Origin: Patescibacteria group bacterium | GTDB taxonomy: Bacteria > Patescibacteriota > Minisyncoccia > Phycocordibacterales > Phycocordibacteraceae | Assembly: GCA_004296925.1 (NCBI GenBank) | Contig: SCVI01000039.1 | Span: 1-43,300 of the forward strand | Reading direction: 5' to 3' | Length of the DNA: 43,300 bases | In this document: positions 18,524 through 28,264 of the stretch, piece after piece | Position numbering within the stretch: the first letter of the stretch is position 1 | Layout of the letters: each line of letters begins with the position of its first letter | Notes under the pieces: generated by a model | Told to the model about the DNA's origin: nothing | The model's database searches: none | What the model saw: only the letters and a program-made list of their open reading frames with translations | Position numbers and translations under genes: made by a program

Positions 18524-19614
18524 CGGGTATCTTCGTGCACTACACGACCATACATACGCATAGCATTTACTATCCCGAGAAGCGCATATCCTGTAACAAC
18601 ATGCGAACCGCCGTAGCTCATAAACGGAAGCGGAACACCGGTTACCGGTAATAGCCCTATATTCATTCCTATATGAATAATTGAGTGGATTCCGAAAAGT
18701 GCTACAACTCCCAGCACAAAAAAGGTTTCAAAGTTGGTAGCGCCTGACTTTGCATTTTCAATCAATCTAAAAAATAAAAGACCGAAGAGCCCGAGTAGTA
18801 TAAGTGTACCTATTAGCCCCCACTCTTCCGCAAACGCCGCAAAAATAAAATCGGTTTGATTTTCTGGAAGAAATTGCAGACGAGATTGTGTGCCGTACCC
18901 AATACCCTTTCCTAAAATTCCACCTGAACCCACCGCAACGGTGGATTGAAATGCGTTGTATCCAGCACCTGAAATGTCAGCGAGCGGGTGAACGAAAGTT
19001 ATGATTCGAGCTTTTTGGTACGGCGCAAATGCAAATACCCAAAGCAACGAAACAGCAACAACGCCGGTGAGAGCAATAAGTAGTAAATGTCTAAATGGGA
19101 TTCCTGCAAGCAAAACCATCGCCATCCAAAGCGCTCCAACAATAACTGCCGACCCAAAATCCGGTTGTAGAAACAGCAAAATGAACATAAGAAACATGTA
19201 CGCTCCAGAAACAAGGATGTGACGAATACGTGCAATTTCGATATGTCGGCGAGAAAAATACTTTGCCAAAAGCACAATGAGGGCAAACTTGGCTGGGTCC
19301 ACTGGTTGCACCGCGAATGCTCCGAGATTAAACCAACTTTGTGCTCCTTGAAAGACAGAGCCCACAGCAAAAAGAAGTGCGAGGAAAAAAAGTGCAAGGA
19401 TATATAAAATGGTGACTACGCTCGTTCTGCGAAGAAAATGAAAATCGATGGAGCTCATAATAAAAAAAACAGAGAGCCCAACAACTATCCAAATTATTTG
19501 ATGCGAAGCGTATTGGTTGTCGCCGCTAAAACCGAACATACTCGCAAGCCCTGCAAAAGAAATGAGAAGCGCGCTCCCCACCATGAACCAATCAGTACTC
19601 TTTAATACATTCAT
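18496..19614 (-). CDS. rodA: RodA/FtsW family peptidoglycan polymerase
   Basis: GAQSWFNLGAFAVQPVDPAKFALIVLLAKY, LQPDFGSAVIV, FLPENQTDFIFAAFAEEWGLIG, LPFMSYGGSHVV. Confidence 0.92.
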   Translation of the reverse strand: MNVLKSTDWFMVGSALLISFAGLASMFGFSGDNQYASHQIIWIVVGLSVFFIMSSIDFHFLRRTSVVTILYILALFFLALLFAVGSVFQGAQSWFNLGAFAVQPVDPAKFALIVLLAKYFSRRHIEIARIRHILVSGAYMFLMFILLFLQPDFGSAVIVGALWMAMVLLAGIPFRHLLLIALTGVVAVSLLWVFAFAPYQKARIITFVHPLADISGAGYNAFQSTVAVGSGGILGKGIGYGTQSRLQFLPENQTDFIFAAFAEEWGLIGTLILLGLFGLLFFRLIENAKSGATNFETFFVLGVVALFGIHSIIHIGMNIGLLPVTGVPLPFMSYGGSHVVTGYALLGIVNAMRMYGRVVHEDTRYEMVGVGS

Positions 19615-19629
19615 ATCGTACGCGTATCG

Positions 19630-20370
19630 CTACTCTTGTATGCGTGCAACAATTTCCGTGCGTACCACTGGACGACTAAAAACATCTTGCCAAGTAAATA
19701 CCACCGTTTCTTTTACGCGCCCCTGCATCCTCTCTATCTTTGTCTGCGACGCAGTAATTAAAATATCGTTCACATCATAAAGAAGCGATGTTAAAACCAC
19801 TGGACCCACAGGTGACGCGAGCGTATTTTCAATATCAGCTTTAAGTATTAATGCCTGCTGATCTAACTCCCTCGATACGATAGCTACAGGAGTTGAAACT
19901 CTATCCATCGTCGTCCACGTTGCTTGACCAAACACTATGAATGTCCGAGTAGGATTACGCTCCCCAGTAACAATATTTGGTTCAAACACAGGCACTGTTT
20001 CCCCTGGCTTTAAAAATGTAACTCCACGCCTTTCTGCGATTAAAATATTCTTTTCATCGAACAATTGGAATGTGTACGGAAGAGCTTGTGTACCTGCTCC
20101 ACTTTCTGGATTTCTTATCATCGCAACCGCGTGATACACACCTGGTGCAACTTGCACGGAGCGTGCCCATTGTGCCGAGATTCGCGGTGCCTCGCACACA
20201 AGGTTACACGACCCATCGCAATCAATACCTTGCTCATCTTGGTTTTTAATACCGTCAAAACATGTTGGTGGATGATAAAAAAAGAAATACCATACTCCTC
20301 CTAACACCAAAAGGACTATCAATAAAAAAGAGAGCGCAAAGAAAAGTTGGCGTTTGAATGACCACTGCAT
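19630..20370 (-). CDS. Single-pass membrane protein with Cys-rich extracytoplasmic motif
   Basis: N-terminal TM, then PTCFDGIKNQDEQGIDCDGSCNLVC. Confidence 0.7.
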   Translation of the reverse strand: MQWSFKRQLFFALSFLLIVLLVLGGVWYFFFYHPPTCFDGIKNQDEQGIDCDGSCNLVCEAPRISAQWARSVQVAPGVYHAVAMIRNPESGAGTQALPYTFQLFDEKNILIAERRGVTFLKPGETVPVFEPNIVTGERNPTRTFIVFGQATWTTMDRVSTPVAIVSRELDQQALILKADIENTLASPVGPVVLTSLLYDVNDILITASQTKIERMQGRVKETVVFTWQDVFSRPVVRTEIVARIQE

Positions 20371-20422
20371 ATGACAAGTATAACAAAATAATACCCTCGA
20401 CTGGCGTGGTTAATATTCTTTA

Positions 20423-20459
20423 TTTTTATATCAAATTCTCTGTTCTGGCGACTAGCTAC
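20423..20459 (-). repeat. Partial duplicate of the 5S 3' end plus downstream flank
   Basis: TTTTTATATCAAATTCTCTGTTCTGGCGACTAGCTAC nearly identical to 20621-20657. Confidence 0.75.
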
Positions 20460-20590
20460 CGGCAAGTGAGTGAGTGTAATGGAAAGCTTACTTACCAATT
20501 ACCGAACGAGCGACGCCGGAAAGAATTTCGGCTCTGAGAAATTCTTACTCTCCCAAACACATAGATGGTAGTCGCCGGTTGTCGGCATTA

Positions 20591-20628
20591 TATAAAAACA
20601 CCGACTGTTTAGAGTCGGTGTTTTTATA
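20591..20628 (-). terminator. Terminator of the 23S-5S transcript
   Basis: ATAAAAACACCGACTGTTTAGAGTCGGTGTTTTTAT hairpin directly after 5S. Confidence 0.8.
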
Positions 20629-20637
20629 TCAAATCCT

Positions 20638-20748
20638 CTGTTCTGGCGACTAGCTACTCTCCCCTTTCGAGTACCATCGCCACAATTGCGCTTAACTTCC
20701 GAGTTCGGAATGGGATCGGGTGTGACCACAACGTCAAGTCACCAGAAC
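20638..20748 (-). rRNA. rrf: 5S ribosomal RNA
   Basis: Minus strand TCTGGTGACTTGACGTTGTGGTCACACCCGATCCCATTCCGAACTCGGAAGTTAAGCGCAATTGTGGCGATGGTACTCGAAAGGGGAGAGTAGCTAGTCGCCAGA. Confidence 0.93.
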
Positions 20749-20961
20749 ACAAAATTCGATACACACTACACAATGTTGTGTAGTACTACCTATCATCATA
20801 AAGAGAACACCGAGCACAAATAGAGCTTGTTATGGATTTCCACGCTTCCCCGCAGAATGGACGAATTAGTACTTCTCAGCTCAATGCATTGCTGCATGTA
20901 CACTTAAAGCCTATCAACGTGATCATCTCTCACGAGTCTCAACGATACCTAATCTTGGAGG

Positions 20962-21000
<39 letters not shown>

Positions 21001-21290
21001 CGACATAGCTACTCTGCAATGCTCCTGGCGGAACAACAGATAGACCAGAGGTCAGTTCATCCCGGTCCTCTCGTACTAAGGACGACTCTCCTCAAGTATC
21101 AACGCTCATAGTAGATAGGAGACCAACCTGTCTCACGCACTTCGTTTCGTGTGTGTTAGAAACACACACGAGCGTTCCTTACGGAACCCCAAATTACTTT
21201 GGGAGTCGGACTGTAACTTCATCCTTCAATTTTTTTACAAAAATTGTGTTGGATGATCAACATTCAGTCTCTCGAGGCTAAGCAGCTCTG

Positions 21291-21356
21291 AGTACTGAGT
21301 TCCAAGTCTAGAGTTAAAAACTCTGGACTCAAAACTAGAAACTCTGAACTAACTCA
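21291..21356. repeat. Heptad-periodic palindromic element B (inside intron, P6 region)
   Basis: GAGTACT GAGTTCC AAGTCTA GAGTTAA AAACTCT GGACTCA AAACTAG AAACTCT GAACTAA. Confidence 0.75.
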
Positions 21357-21570
21357 TTCCTTCGATATTGTCCTACCAAAGTAGGATTTCATCGATATTA
21401 GTTGATTTCTTCACCCACATTCCTATAGGTGACCGCCGTGATTATGATTGACTCTTCTCACCCGACCAGTAATCGGGCTTCGATTTAAAAATCGAATATT
21501 ATATTTCTAAGACGAAAAAACTTTCAATAACTCTCTCTATGGGGTTCAGACTGTGAAATTGTCCAGAGTA

Positions 21571-21627
21571 TTGAGTTCAGAGTCTAGAGTTTTAAAACTC
21601 AGAACTAGGAACTCGCAACTATGAACT
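21571..21627. repeat. Heptad-periodic palindromic element C (inside intron, P1/P2 region)
   Basis: TGAGTTC AGAGTCT AGAGTTT TAAAACT CAGAACT AGGAACT CGCAACT ATGAACT. Confidence 0.75.
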
Positions 21628-21632
21628 GCTTC

Positions 21633-21664
<32 letters not shown>

Positions 21665-24006
21665 ATGGCGAACAGCCATACCCTTGGAACCTTCTCCAGC
21701 TCCGGGATGTGGTGAGCCGACATCGAGGTGCCGAACTGCGCCGTCGCTATGGACGCTTAGGCGCAACTAGCCTGTTATCCCCAGAGTAACTTTTATCCGT
21801 TGGGCTTCCCCTGCATCTAATGCATAAGGTCGGATCACTATGCTCCACTTTCGTGTCTGCTCGATATGTACATCTCACAGTTAAGCCAGCTTGTGCCATT
21901 ACACGACCGGCACGGTTTCCATTCGCGCCTAGCTGACCTTTGTAGGCTCCTCCGTTACTTTTTGGGAGGAGAGCGCCCCACTCAAACTGCCTGCCACGCA
22001 CTGTCTCCCAGGTGTTTATCCTGAGGTTAGAAATTGCAACACATAAGAACGGTATTTCACTGGCGAGTCCACAACAACCGAAACCGTTGCTTCAACCTCT
22101 CCCGTCTATGCTACGCATATGCGTCACAATCCCAATACGAAGCTACAGTAAAGCTTCTGGGGTCTTTTCGTCTAACTATGAGTAACCGGCATCTTCACCG
22201 GTACTGTATTTTCACCGAGCAAGTCCTCGAGACAGTTTCCAACTCGTTACACCATTCGTGCACGTCTGAACTTACCAGACAAGGAATTACGCTACCTTAG
22301 GACGATTATAGTTATCGCCGACATTGACCAGGGCTTATAAAGACCAGCACATAGTATTGCTACCATGCACCATCCTTAGTTGACCTTCTGGCATTGGTCA
22401 GGTGTCACCCCCTATACATCCTCTTGCGAGTTCGCAGGGAGCTGTGTTTTTGGTAAACAGTCGATTGGAAATCTTTCGCTGCGGCCCCCTAAATTAATAG
22501 GAGGCAGGCCTTATCCCGAAGTTACGGCCGCTGTTTTGCCGAGTTCCTTGAGGACCTCTCACTCGTTCGCCTTAGTCTACTCGACCAGACCACCTGTGTC
22601 GGTTTGCGGTACGGGCTCACACCAACTGAAGCTTAGAAGATTTTCTTGGAAGCGCGCTCCATGCCATTTACGCTGACGAATCAGCGCATTTCCGCTCCGC
22701 TTGGATAGCCTACATCAAAGTAGTTTCTTCCGGATTTTCCTAGAAGATATCCTCACGGCACGAACACACATCCAGTTGTGTGCGGCATGTACAGCCCTCC
22801 GTCTCTCCATCGCATTGGTGCGAGGCCAGGGAATATTAACCCTGTGTCCATCGCGTTCGGCTTTCGCCATTTGCTTAGGCCCGGCTAACCCTTGGTTGAT
22901 TATCAGTGCCAAGGAAACCTCGGTCTTTCGGCGTACGGGGTTCTCACCCGTATTGTGGTTACTTGTGCCGGCATTCTCACTTCCAAACGCTCCAGAATGG
23001 GTCACCCCTTATCCTTCATCGCGGTTTGGAACGCTCTCCTACCGATCATTTTTGTCGAAACAAAAATAATCCCTCAGTTTCGGTACCGTGCTTAGCCCCG
23101 ATTATCTTCGGCGCAGAAATTCTCGGTGAGTGAGCTGTTACGCTTTCTTTAAATGGTGGCTGCTTCTAAGCCAACATCCTCACTGTTTCAGAATTTCCAC
23201 TTCCTTATGATGCACTCAGCGCGGATTTAGGGACCTTAACTTGAGATCTAGGCTCTTCCCTTCTCGACGTATGGAGCTTAGCCCCCATCGTCTAACTGCC
23301 TGATTCTAGCTCTCTGGTATTCGGAGTTTGATAGGGTTAACGAGATTGCTCCCTGTTTAACCCTTCCAGTGCTCTACCCCCAGGAGGAACATCAGACGCC
23401 AGCCCAAAAGCTGTTTCGGAGAGAACCAGCTATTACCAGGTTCGATAAGCTTTTCACTCCTTACCACAAGTCATCCCAAGACGTTGTACGATCTACGGGT
23501 TCGGGCCTCCCCTTTTCTTTCGAAAAGGTTCACCCTGCTCATGGCAAGCTCACCTGGCTTCGGGTCTTACGTACGCGACTAAACGCGCTATTCACACTCG
23601 GTTTCCCTTCGGCTCCAACCTTACGGTCTTAGCCATGCCGTGTACGTAAACTCGCCGGCTCATTCTTCAATAGGCACGCCGTCGAGGTGCAAGCACCTCT
23701 TCGACTCCTTGTAGATGTGTGGTTTCAGAACTATTTCACTGTCCTTACCGGACTACTTTTCACCTTTCCCTCACGGTACTGGTTCACTATCGATCTCTGT
23801 AGATATTTAGCCTTGCCGGTTAGTGCCGGCAGATTCATCCAAGCTATTCATGTCTCGGATTACTCAAGAACGACAACAAGAAAGTGATTGGTCGTTTCGC
23901 ATACGGGACCGTTACCCTCTAGGGTTCTGCTTCCCAGCAGATTCTGCTACGACAATCATTGTTAACTTTCCTTCCATAAATGGAACGTCATCGCCTTACA
24001 ACCCCC

Positions 24007-24128
24007 ACGCATCACATGATGCACGATGCATCAGTTCTGAGTTCCTAGTTCTGAGTTGAGAGTTTTAAACTTCTCTGGACTCGGAACTCTGTACTCTGAA
24101 CTTCAGCATCACATTCCATGTGATGCGT
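24007..24128. repeat. 23S intervening sequence with heptad-periodic element A
   Basis: 12-bp perfect base stem ACGCATCACATG/CATGTGATGCGT enclosing AGTTCTG AGTTCCT AGTTCTG AGTTGAG AGTTTTA AACTTCT CTGGACT CGGAACT CTGTACT CTGAACT. Confidence 0.8.
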
Positions 24129-24177
24129 AGGTTTGGGCTTATCCCGTTTCGCTCGCCGCTACTCGGGGAATTCCAGA

Positions 24178-24219
24178 ATCCCGGTCTCTATGCAAATAAA
24201 TTCGCACAGAGACCGGGAT
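24178..24219. repeat. Second hairpin insertion in 23S domain I
   Basis: ATCCCGGTCTCTATGC-AAATAAATT-CGCACAGAGACCGGGAT between conserved CCAACAGGAT and ATTCCCCGAGTAGCGGCGAGCG blocks. Confidence 0.75.
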
Positions 24220-24847
24220 ATCCTGTTGGTCTCTTTTCCTCTAGGTACTGAGATGTTTCACTTCCCTAGGTGCACTTCTCGAACACGCGTTCGAGATATC
24301 TGTCGAAGACAGATAGGTTTCCCCATTCGGACATTTTCGGATCAAAGCTTGCTCGTCAGCTCCCCGAAACATTTCGTCGACTGCTACGTCCTTCATCGCT
24401 CTACAGAGTCAAGGCATCCACCACACACCCTTCAAACTTCCACGAGGAAGCTTGAAAACCACATAACGTTACGCTCATTTAATTTAACGAACGTCTCTAA
24501 ATTATGCTCGGTGTTCTCTTTATGATGTGTTGTCAACGAACAGGTTTCTAAGGGAATAAAAAAGGCCGCATTTCGCGGACCGCATACGGGAGCAGAAACT
24601 GCTACCTTTAGCGCCGCATTTCGCCTTTAGTATTAGTACTCATAAACCTTTGTGTAGAATACGCTCCGAGATGGATTATGTCAAGAAATATAAGGGTTCT
24701 GGGGCGATTGAGGGAGACCAAAAAGCGAAACGGCTTAAATAAAGGCGATTCTAGAAAGCATGTAAAATAACGCACCTTCTATCCCCAGCTTTTCCCCTCT
24801 TAGTCAGGGGTCAGATTTCAAATTTCAGGTACCGCATTTTGACACGT

Positions 24848-24878
24848 AAATACCCTAAGGTTTCGCCTTAGGGTATTT
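24848..24878. terminator. Intrinsic terminator hairpin
   Basis: AAATACCCTAAGGTTTCGCCTTAGGGTATTT. Confidence 0.65.
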
Positions 24879-24884
24879 GGAGAT

Positions 24885-25094
24885 TTAATCTCTCGATCTA
24901 TTTCTTGGTTTTTTTGAATTCCACCAACGCAAGGAATTCAAGAGACTGGACTCGGCTGGTGTTAAGCGTCTACTTCCAGCTCTAGTGCGATCTGTTTGCT
25001 TCACCACAATATTCATATCTCGTTCACGTAAATCCAAAAGCGACGGATGTTGTGGTCGCCACATTCCTTCAATCTTAATCGGTTGATGTTCCAT
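24885..25094 (-). CDS. Possible small protein (~69 aa)
   Basis: MEHQPIKIEGMWRPQHPSLLDLRERDMNIVVKQTDRTRAG...; bracketed by terminator hairpins. Confidence 0.4.
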   Translation of the reverse strand: MEHQPIKIEGMWRPQHPSLLDLRERDMNIVVKQTDRTRAGSRRLTPAESSLLNSLRWWNSKKPRNRSRD

Positions 25095-25134
25095 TTGCCG
25101 ATGGTATACCTGTGAATATAGTTTGTCAAAAAAC

Positions 25135-25168
25135 AAAAACACCCACGACGTACGTCGTGGGTGTTTTT
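25135..25168. terminator. Terminator downstream of the MscS-like gene
   Basis: AAAAACACCCACGACGTACGTCGTGGGTGTTTTT perfect hairpin. Confidence 0.8.
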
Positions 25169-25188
25169 AAAAACAACTAAAAAATTAT

Positions 25189-25899
25189 TTAGTGTTTGTG
25201 ATTTCCGATTTCAGAACGAACCTTCTCGATTGCGCGAGCGGCTGCGTCTTGACCTCCGAGACCAAACGCGAGTCCAACAGCAAGTGAGACTGCGATGACC
25301 ACACCCGTGACGAGTGTTTGTACAAAGACAGTTGCAACTTGGAGTTGTGCAAGTACGGCAAGGATTGTGAAAATCCAGATTGCCCACTTTGCAATTGATC
25401 CTGCGAGACCTGCTGACATAATGCCGGCAGCTTTTGCAGCACCACCAACCATAGTCTTAGCAAGTTCTGCCAAGAGCGCACCAACCAACACCATGATTAC
25501 CGCAACGATAACCTGTGGGAGGTATGACAACACCACCATTTGAAGGAACATGTTGACCTGTGTAAGGCCGAGCACTTCCAATGATGCCATTAAGAAGACG
25601 ATGATAAAGAACCACTTCACTAATGCGCCAAGGAAGGCACCTGAGTCAAGTGTGAAACCTGCGCGTTCAACAACATCGTTGAGGCCGGTTTGCTTCAAAG
25701 CAGCATCAAGTTTCACAGTCTTTAGAACTTGCGAAACGATACTACCAAGTGCAGCACCAACGAGCCATCCGAAGATGAAGATGATGATTGCAACAAGAAT
25801 GTTTGGCACAAATGCTATGAGACCAATCCAGAGATTCTGGAATGATTGCGTAAGCACATCTGCCCATGTTTGAATAATCATAGAGGTACGTCTATACAA
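25189..25899 (-). CDS. Mechanosensitive ion channel-like conserved TM helix protein
   Basis: Four or five TM segments; AIIIFIFGWLVGAALGSIVSQVLKTVKLDAALKQTGL, AVGLAFGLGGQDAAARAIEKVR. Confidence 0.8.
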   Translation of the reverse strand: MYRRTSMIIQTWADVLTQSFQNLWIGLIAFVPNILVAIIIFIFGWLVGAALGSIVSQVLKTVKLDAALKQTGLNDVVERAGFTLDSGAFLGALVKWFFIIVFLMASLEVLGLTQVNMFLQMVVLSYLPQVIVAVIMVLVGALLAELAKTMVGGAAKAAGIMSAGLAGSIAKWAIWIFTILAVLAQLQVATVFVQTLVTGVVIAVSLAVGLAFGLGGQDAAARAIEKVRSEIGNHKH

Positions 25900-26003
25900 T
25901 AAATAAAATAATAATGATGGGTTTATTCCCTACTAAAATGGTAGCACACCTGAACTCGCTAAAAGCGATGGTGTGGATAGCACAAAAAGGCTCTGCTAAG
26001 GAG

Positions 26004-26570
26004 TTACTTTCGCCCAATAATAATTCTATGTGAGAACTCAAGAATGTCTCGGAGTAACCGATCTCTTGCTTCGAGTCTTTCTCGAAAGGCCTTTGTTTCT
26101 AAGACCGCGTAGCGAAGCGGTATCGCTGAAACGTGTTCAGCTTTTCTAATTGCCTGCGCAATACGAGGGTCGTGAGGACGACGCGCAACGATTAATAAGT
26201 CCACACTGCTTTGCGACTCATTTGCTAAAATTCCTGTAGCAATTACAAGAGTAAGTGCGGGTACACCAGTGAATGCTCGCGCGAGTGTTCTATCGTCAGG
26301 GAGTGTTGCTTCTCCTAAAAACCTTTTCAAAGAATCAGCAAGTGGGTGAGATTTGTTAAATGCATACGTCGTTGTCTTCCCACTTTTTCGGGCGTTTAAA
26401 ATACCAAGTCTTGCGAGTGTTGATGTCTCACGAGAAATCGTTACTTTCGATCCTCCGATAGTACTCGCAACGGTGGATGCCGGGGCGCGTTCATCAGTAT
26501 TGAAAGCAAAAAATTTCAGAACCTTGAGACGTGTGGAAGAAGAACAAAATCGGACGACGTCTGGAAACAT
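26004..26570 (-). CDS. Winged-helix/ArsR-like HTH protein with possible nucleotidyltransferase-like C-terminal domain
   Basis: STRLKVLKFFAFN...VASTIGGSKVTISRETSTLARLGILNARKSGKTTTYAFN, then a VDLLIVARRPHDPRIAQAIRKAE segment. Confidence 0.65.
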   Translation of the reverse strand: MFPDVVRFCSSSTRLKVLKFFAFNTDERAPASTVASTIGGSKVTISRETSTLARLGILNARKSGKTTTYAFNKSHPLADSLKRFLGEATLPDDRTLARAFTGVPALTLVIATGILANESQSSVDLLIVARRPHDPRIAQAIRKAEHVSAIPLRYAVLETKAFRERLEARDRLLRDILEFSHRIIIGRK

Positions 26571-26698
26571 TGGAGTATTGTACCTAGCTAAATGTTAAAA
26601 GTAAAAAAACTGATTCTTTGTGCTTTTTCGATGACTTTTCACGTAACTTTGCTTTTGACTTTATTCGTGATTCTGTTCGTAATTCTGTGAAATGTCTG

Positions 26699-26738
26699 GT
26701 CTAGTATAATTATGCTATAGCATAATTATACTAGACCG
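26699..26738. repeat. 40-bp perfect palindrome
   Basis: GGTCTAGTATAATTATGCTATAGCATAATTATACTAGACC. Confidence 0.95.
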
Positions 26739-27120
26739 TTAGATATTTGTGTAATTGACAGAGTCGGTGGCAGCGGACACGATCGCTGTGAGATTTTTTG
26801 AATAATAAATAGATGTGGTGAAAATAGATACACCACGAGGTGTCTGTCTAATCAATTGATTGGTCCCGCGATAAAATACATATCGTGGAATGTGTGTGGC
26901 ATTAATACGTTTAGTGATGCCGAATACATAATAAAGATTTGGGATGTGAACTGAGAAATGTATTGATGCACGAATGAGTGAAGTACGTTTAAAAAATAAA
27001 TAAAAACGCAGAACAGGTACATGAATAATAAATGCTTGTAAAAAACTCTTCGTAGTTTTTTTGAAAATTAGTACCTGATCTTCAACTTCCCCACTTTCAG
27101 CGTTTGTAATTTTTTATCAT

Positions 27121-27153
27121 AAAAAATACCCAGACATATGTCTGGGTATTTTT
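27121..27153 (-). terminator. Terminator of the rplJ-rplL transcript
   Basis: AAAAAATACCCAGACATATGTCTGGGTATTTTT. Confidence 0.8.
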
Positions 27154-27330
27154 GATTTCGAGAATTACCGCCTTGGTCGACATGTTCTCGTTTCGAAACC
27201 TCCTCGGTCCGTGTTCCTAACACGGACACCTACGGAAAAGTTGAGTAATCGTCTTAGACGAGTTCAACTTTTCCTCCACTGGCCCGCATGTTCTCATGAC
27301 GGGCACGGCTGGCAATGTGGAGTGCTCGCG

Positions 27331-27732
27331 TTACGCGAGCTCCACCTTGCCACCCGCCTCCTCAATTTTCTTCTTGAGGGCTTCTGCGTCTTCTTTCTTC
27401 ACACCTTCTTTCAATACTGAAGGAGCTGCATCAACGAGATCTTTTGCTTCCTTAAGACCAAGCGCAAGAGCTTCCTTAACTACCTTGATGACTGCAATTT
27501 TTTGCGCACCAAAATCAGTAAGCTTCACGGTGAAAGTTGACTTCTCTTCTGCTGCCTCTCCTGCTATTGCGGGACCTGCAACTGCAACTGCTGCTGCAGA
27601 GACACCAAACTTTTCTTCAAATACTTTCACGAGCTCATGGAGTTCCATAACGCTCATTGTTTCAATTTTCTCAACGATGTCCTTGAACTTTGCAGGGACT
27701 TCACTTAGGGTTGCTTGTGTTTCGTCTGACAT
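27331..27732 (-). CDS. rplL: 50S ribosomal protein L7/L12
   Basis: [20 protein letters not shown]...[71 protein letters not shown]. Confidence 0.97.
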   Translation of the reverse strand: MSDETQATLSEVPAKFKDIVEKIETMSVMELHELVKVFEEKFGVSAAAVAVAGPAIAGEAAEEKSTFTVKLTDFGAQKIAVIKVVKEALALGLKEAKDLVDAAPSVLKEGVKKEDAEALKKKIEEAGGKVELA

Positions 27733-27757
27733 GATTATAATTTTATTTTTTAATTAA

Positions 27758-28264
27758 CTATGCTTTTTTCTCAGCAATTTGATTGAGCGCAATCACCATA
27801 CGCTGAATTGGCGAATTGATGATGTTTACAAACATACCTCGCAACATTGGTGTTGCGGGAATTTCTGCAACTTGCACCGCATCTTTCAGAGATAAGTAAC
27901 GTCCTTCTAATGCTCCTCCTAAAAAGCCAAGCTTGCCTTTAAACTTCTTTACGAAGCTTCCAAGGCTTCTTGCTGGAAGCGTTACATCGGTATCTTCAGA
28001 AGAAGTTGAGATGTAGGCCATAGCTACCTCACCTGGCATCTCAGGCATTTCGCCCTCATATCCTTTATCGGTAAGCGCTTTTTTAAGAAGTGTTTTTTTC
28101 ACGACAGTGTATTTCACACCATTCGTTCGAAGTGCGTCACGAAGCTCATTTGCTTCTTTCACATTCATCCCCTTAAACGCAACAAAAATAACCGACACCG
28201 CATTTGAAAGCGACTCAGTCACTTCTTTGAGTAGAGACTCCTTTTTTGCTCGAGTAATTGCCAT
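27758..28264 (-). CDS. rplJ: 50S ribosomal protein L10
   Basis: VIFVAFKGMNVKEANELRDALRTNGVKYTVVKKTLLKKAL; upstream of rplL. Confidence 0.95.
   Translation of the reverse strand: MAITRAKKESLLKEVTESLSNAVSVIFVAFKGMNVKEANELRDALRTNGVKYTVVKKTLLKKALTDKGYEGEMPEMPGEVAMAYISTSSEDTDVTLPARSLGSFVKKFKGKLGFLGGALEGRYLSLKDAVQVAEIPATPMLRGMFVNIINSPIQRMVIALNQIAEKKA

Larger units (their letters stand above)
21138..21632 (-). other. Group I-like intron in 23S helix 93 (L2593-type site), no ORF
   Basis: Removing 495 nt restores GGGTTCAGACCGT^CGTGAGACAGG. 5' exon ends in U and intron ends in G. P3 AUCAAC/GUUGAU (21401-21406 / 21257-21262), P7 GACUG/CAGUCC, P8 CAUCC/GGAUG, P5 UCCUAC-UUUG-GUAGGA; R-like GAGAGACUGAA and S-like GAAGUUACAGUCCG. 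Confidence 0.88.

Noticed and set aside
21747-24525. Numerous 60-130 aa ORFs
   Set aside because: They lie inside the 23S rRNA gene and do not carry endonuclease or protein motifs; the intron itself has no ORF of note.
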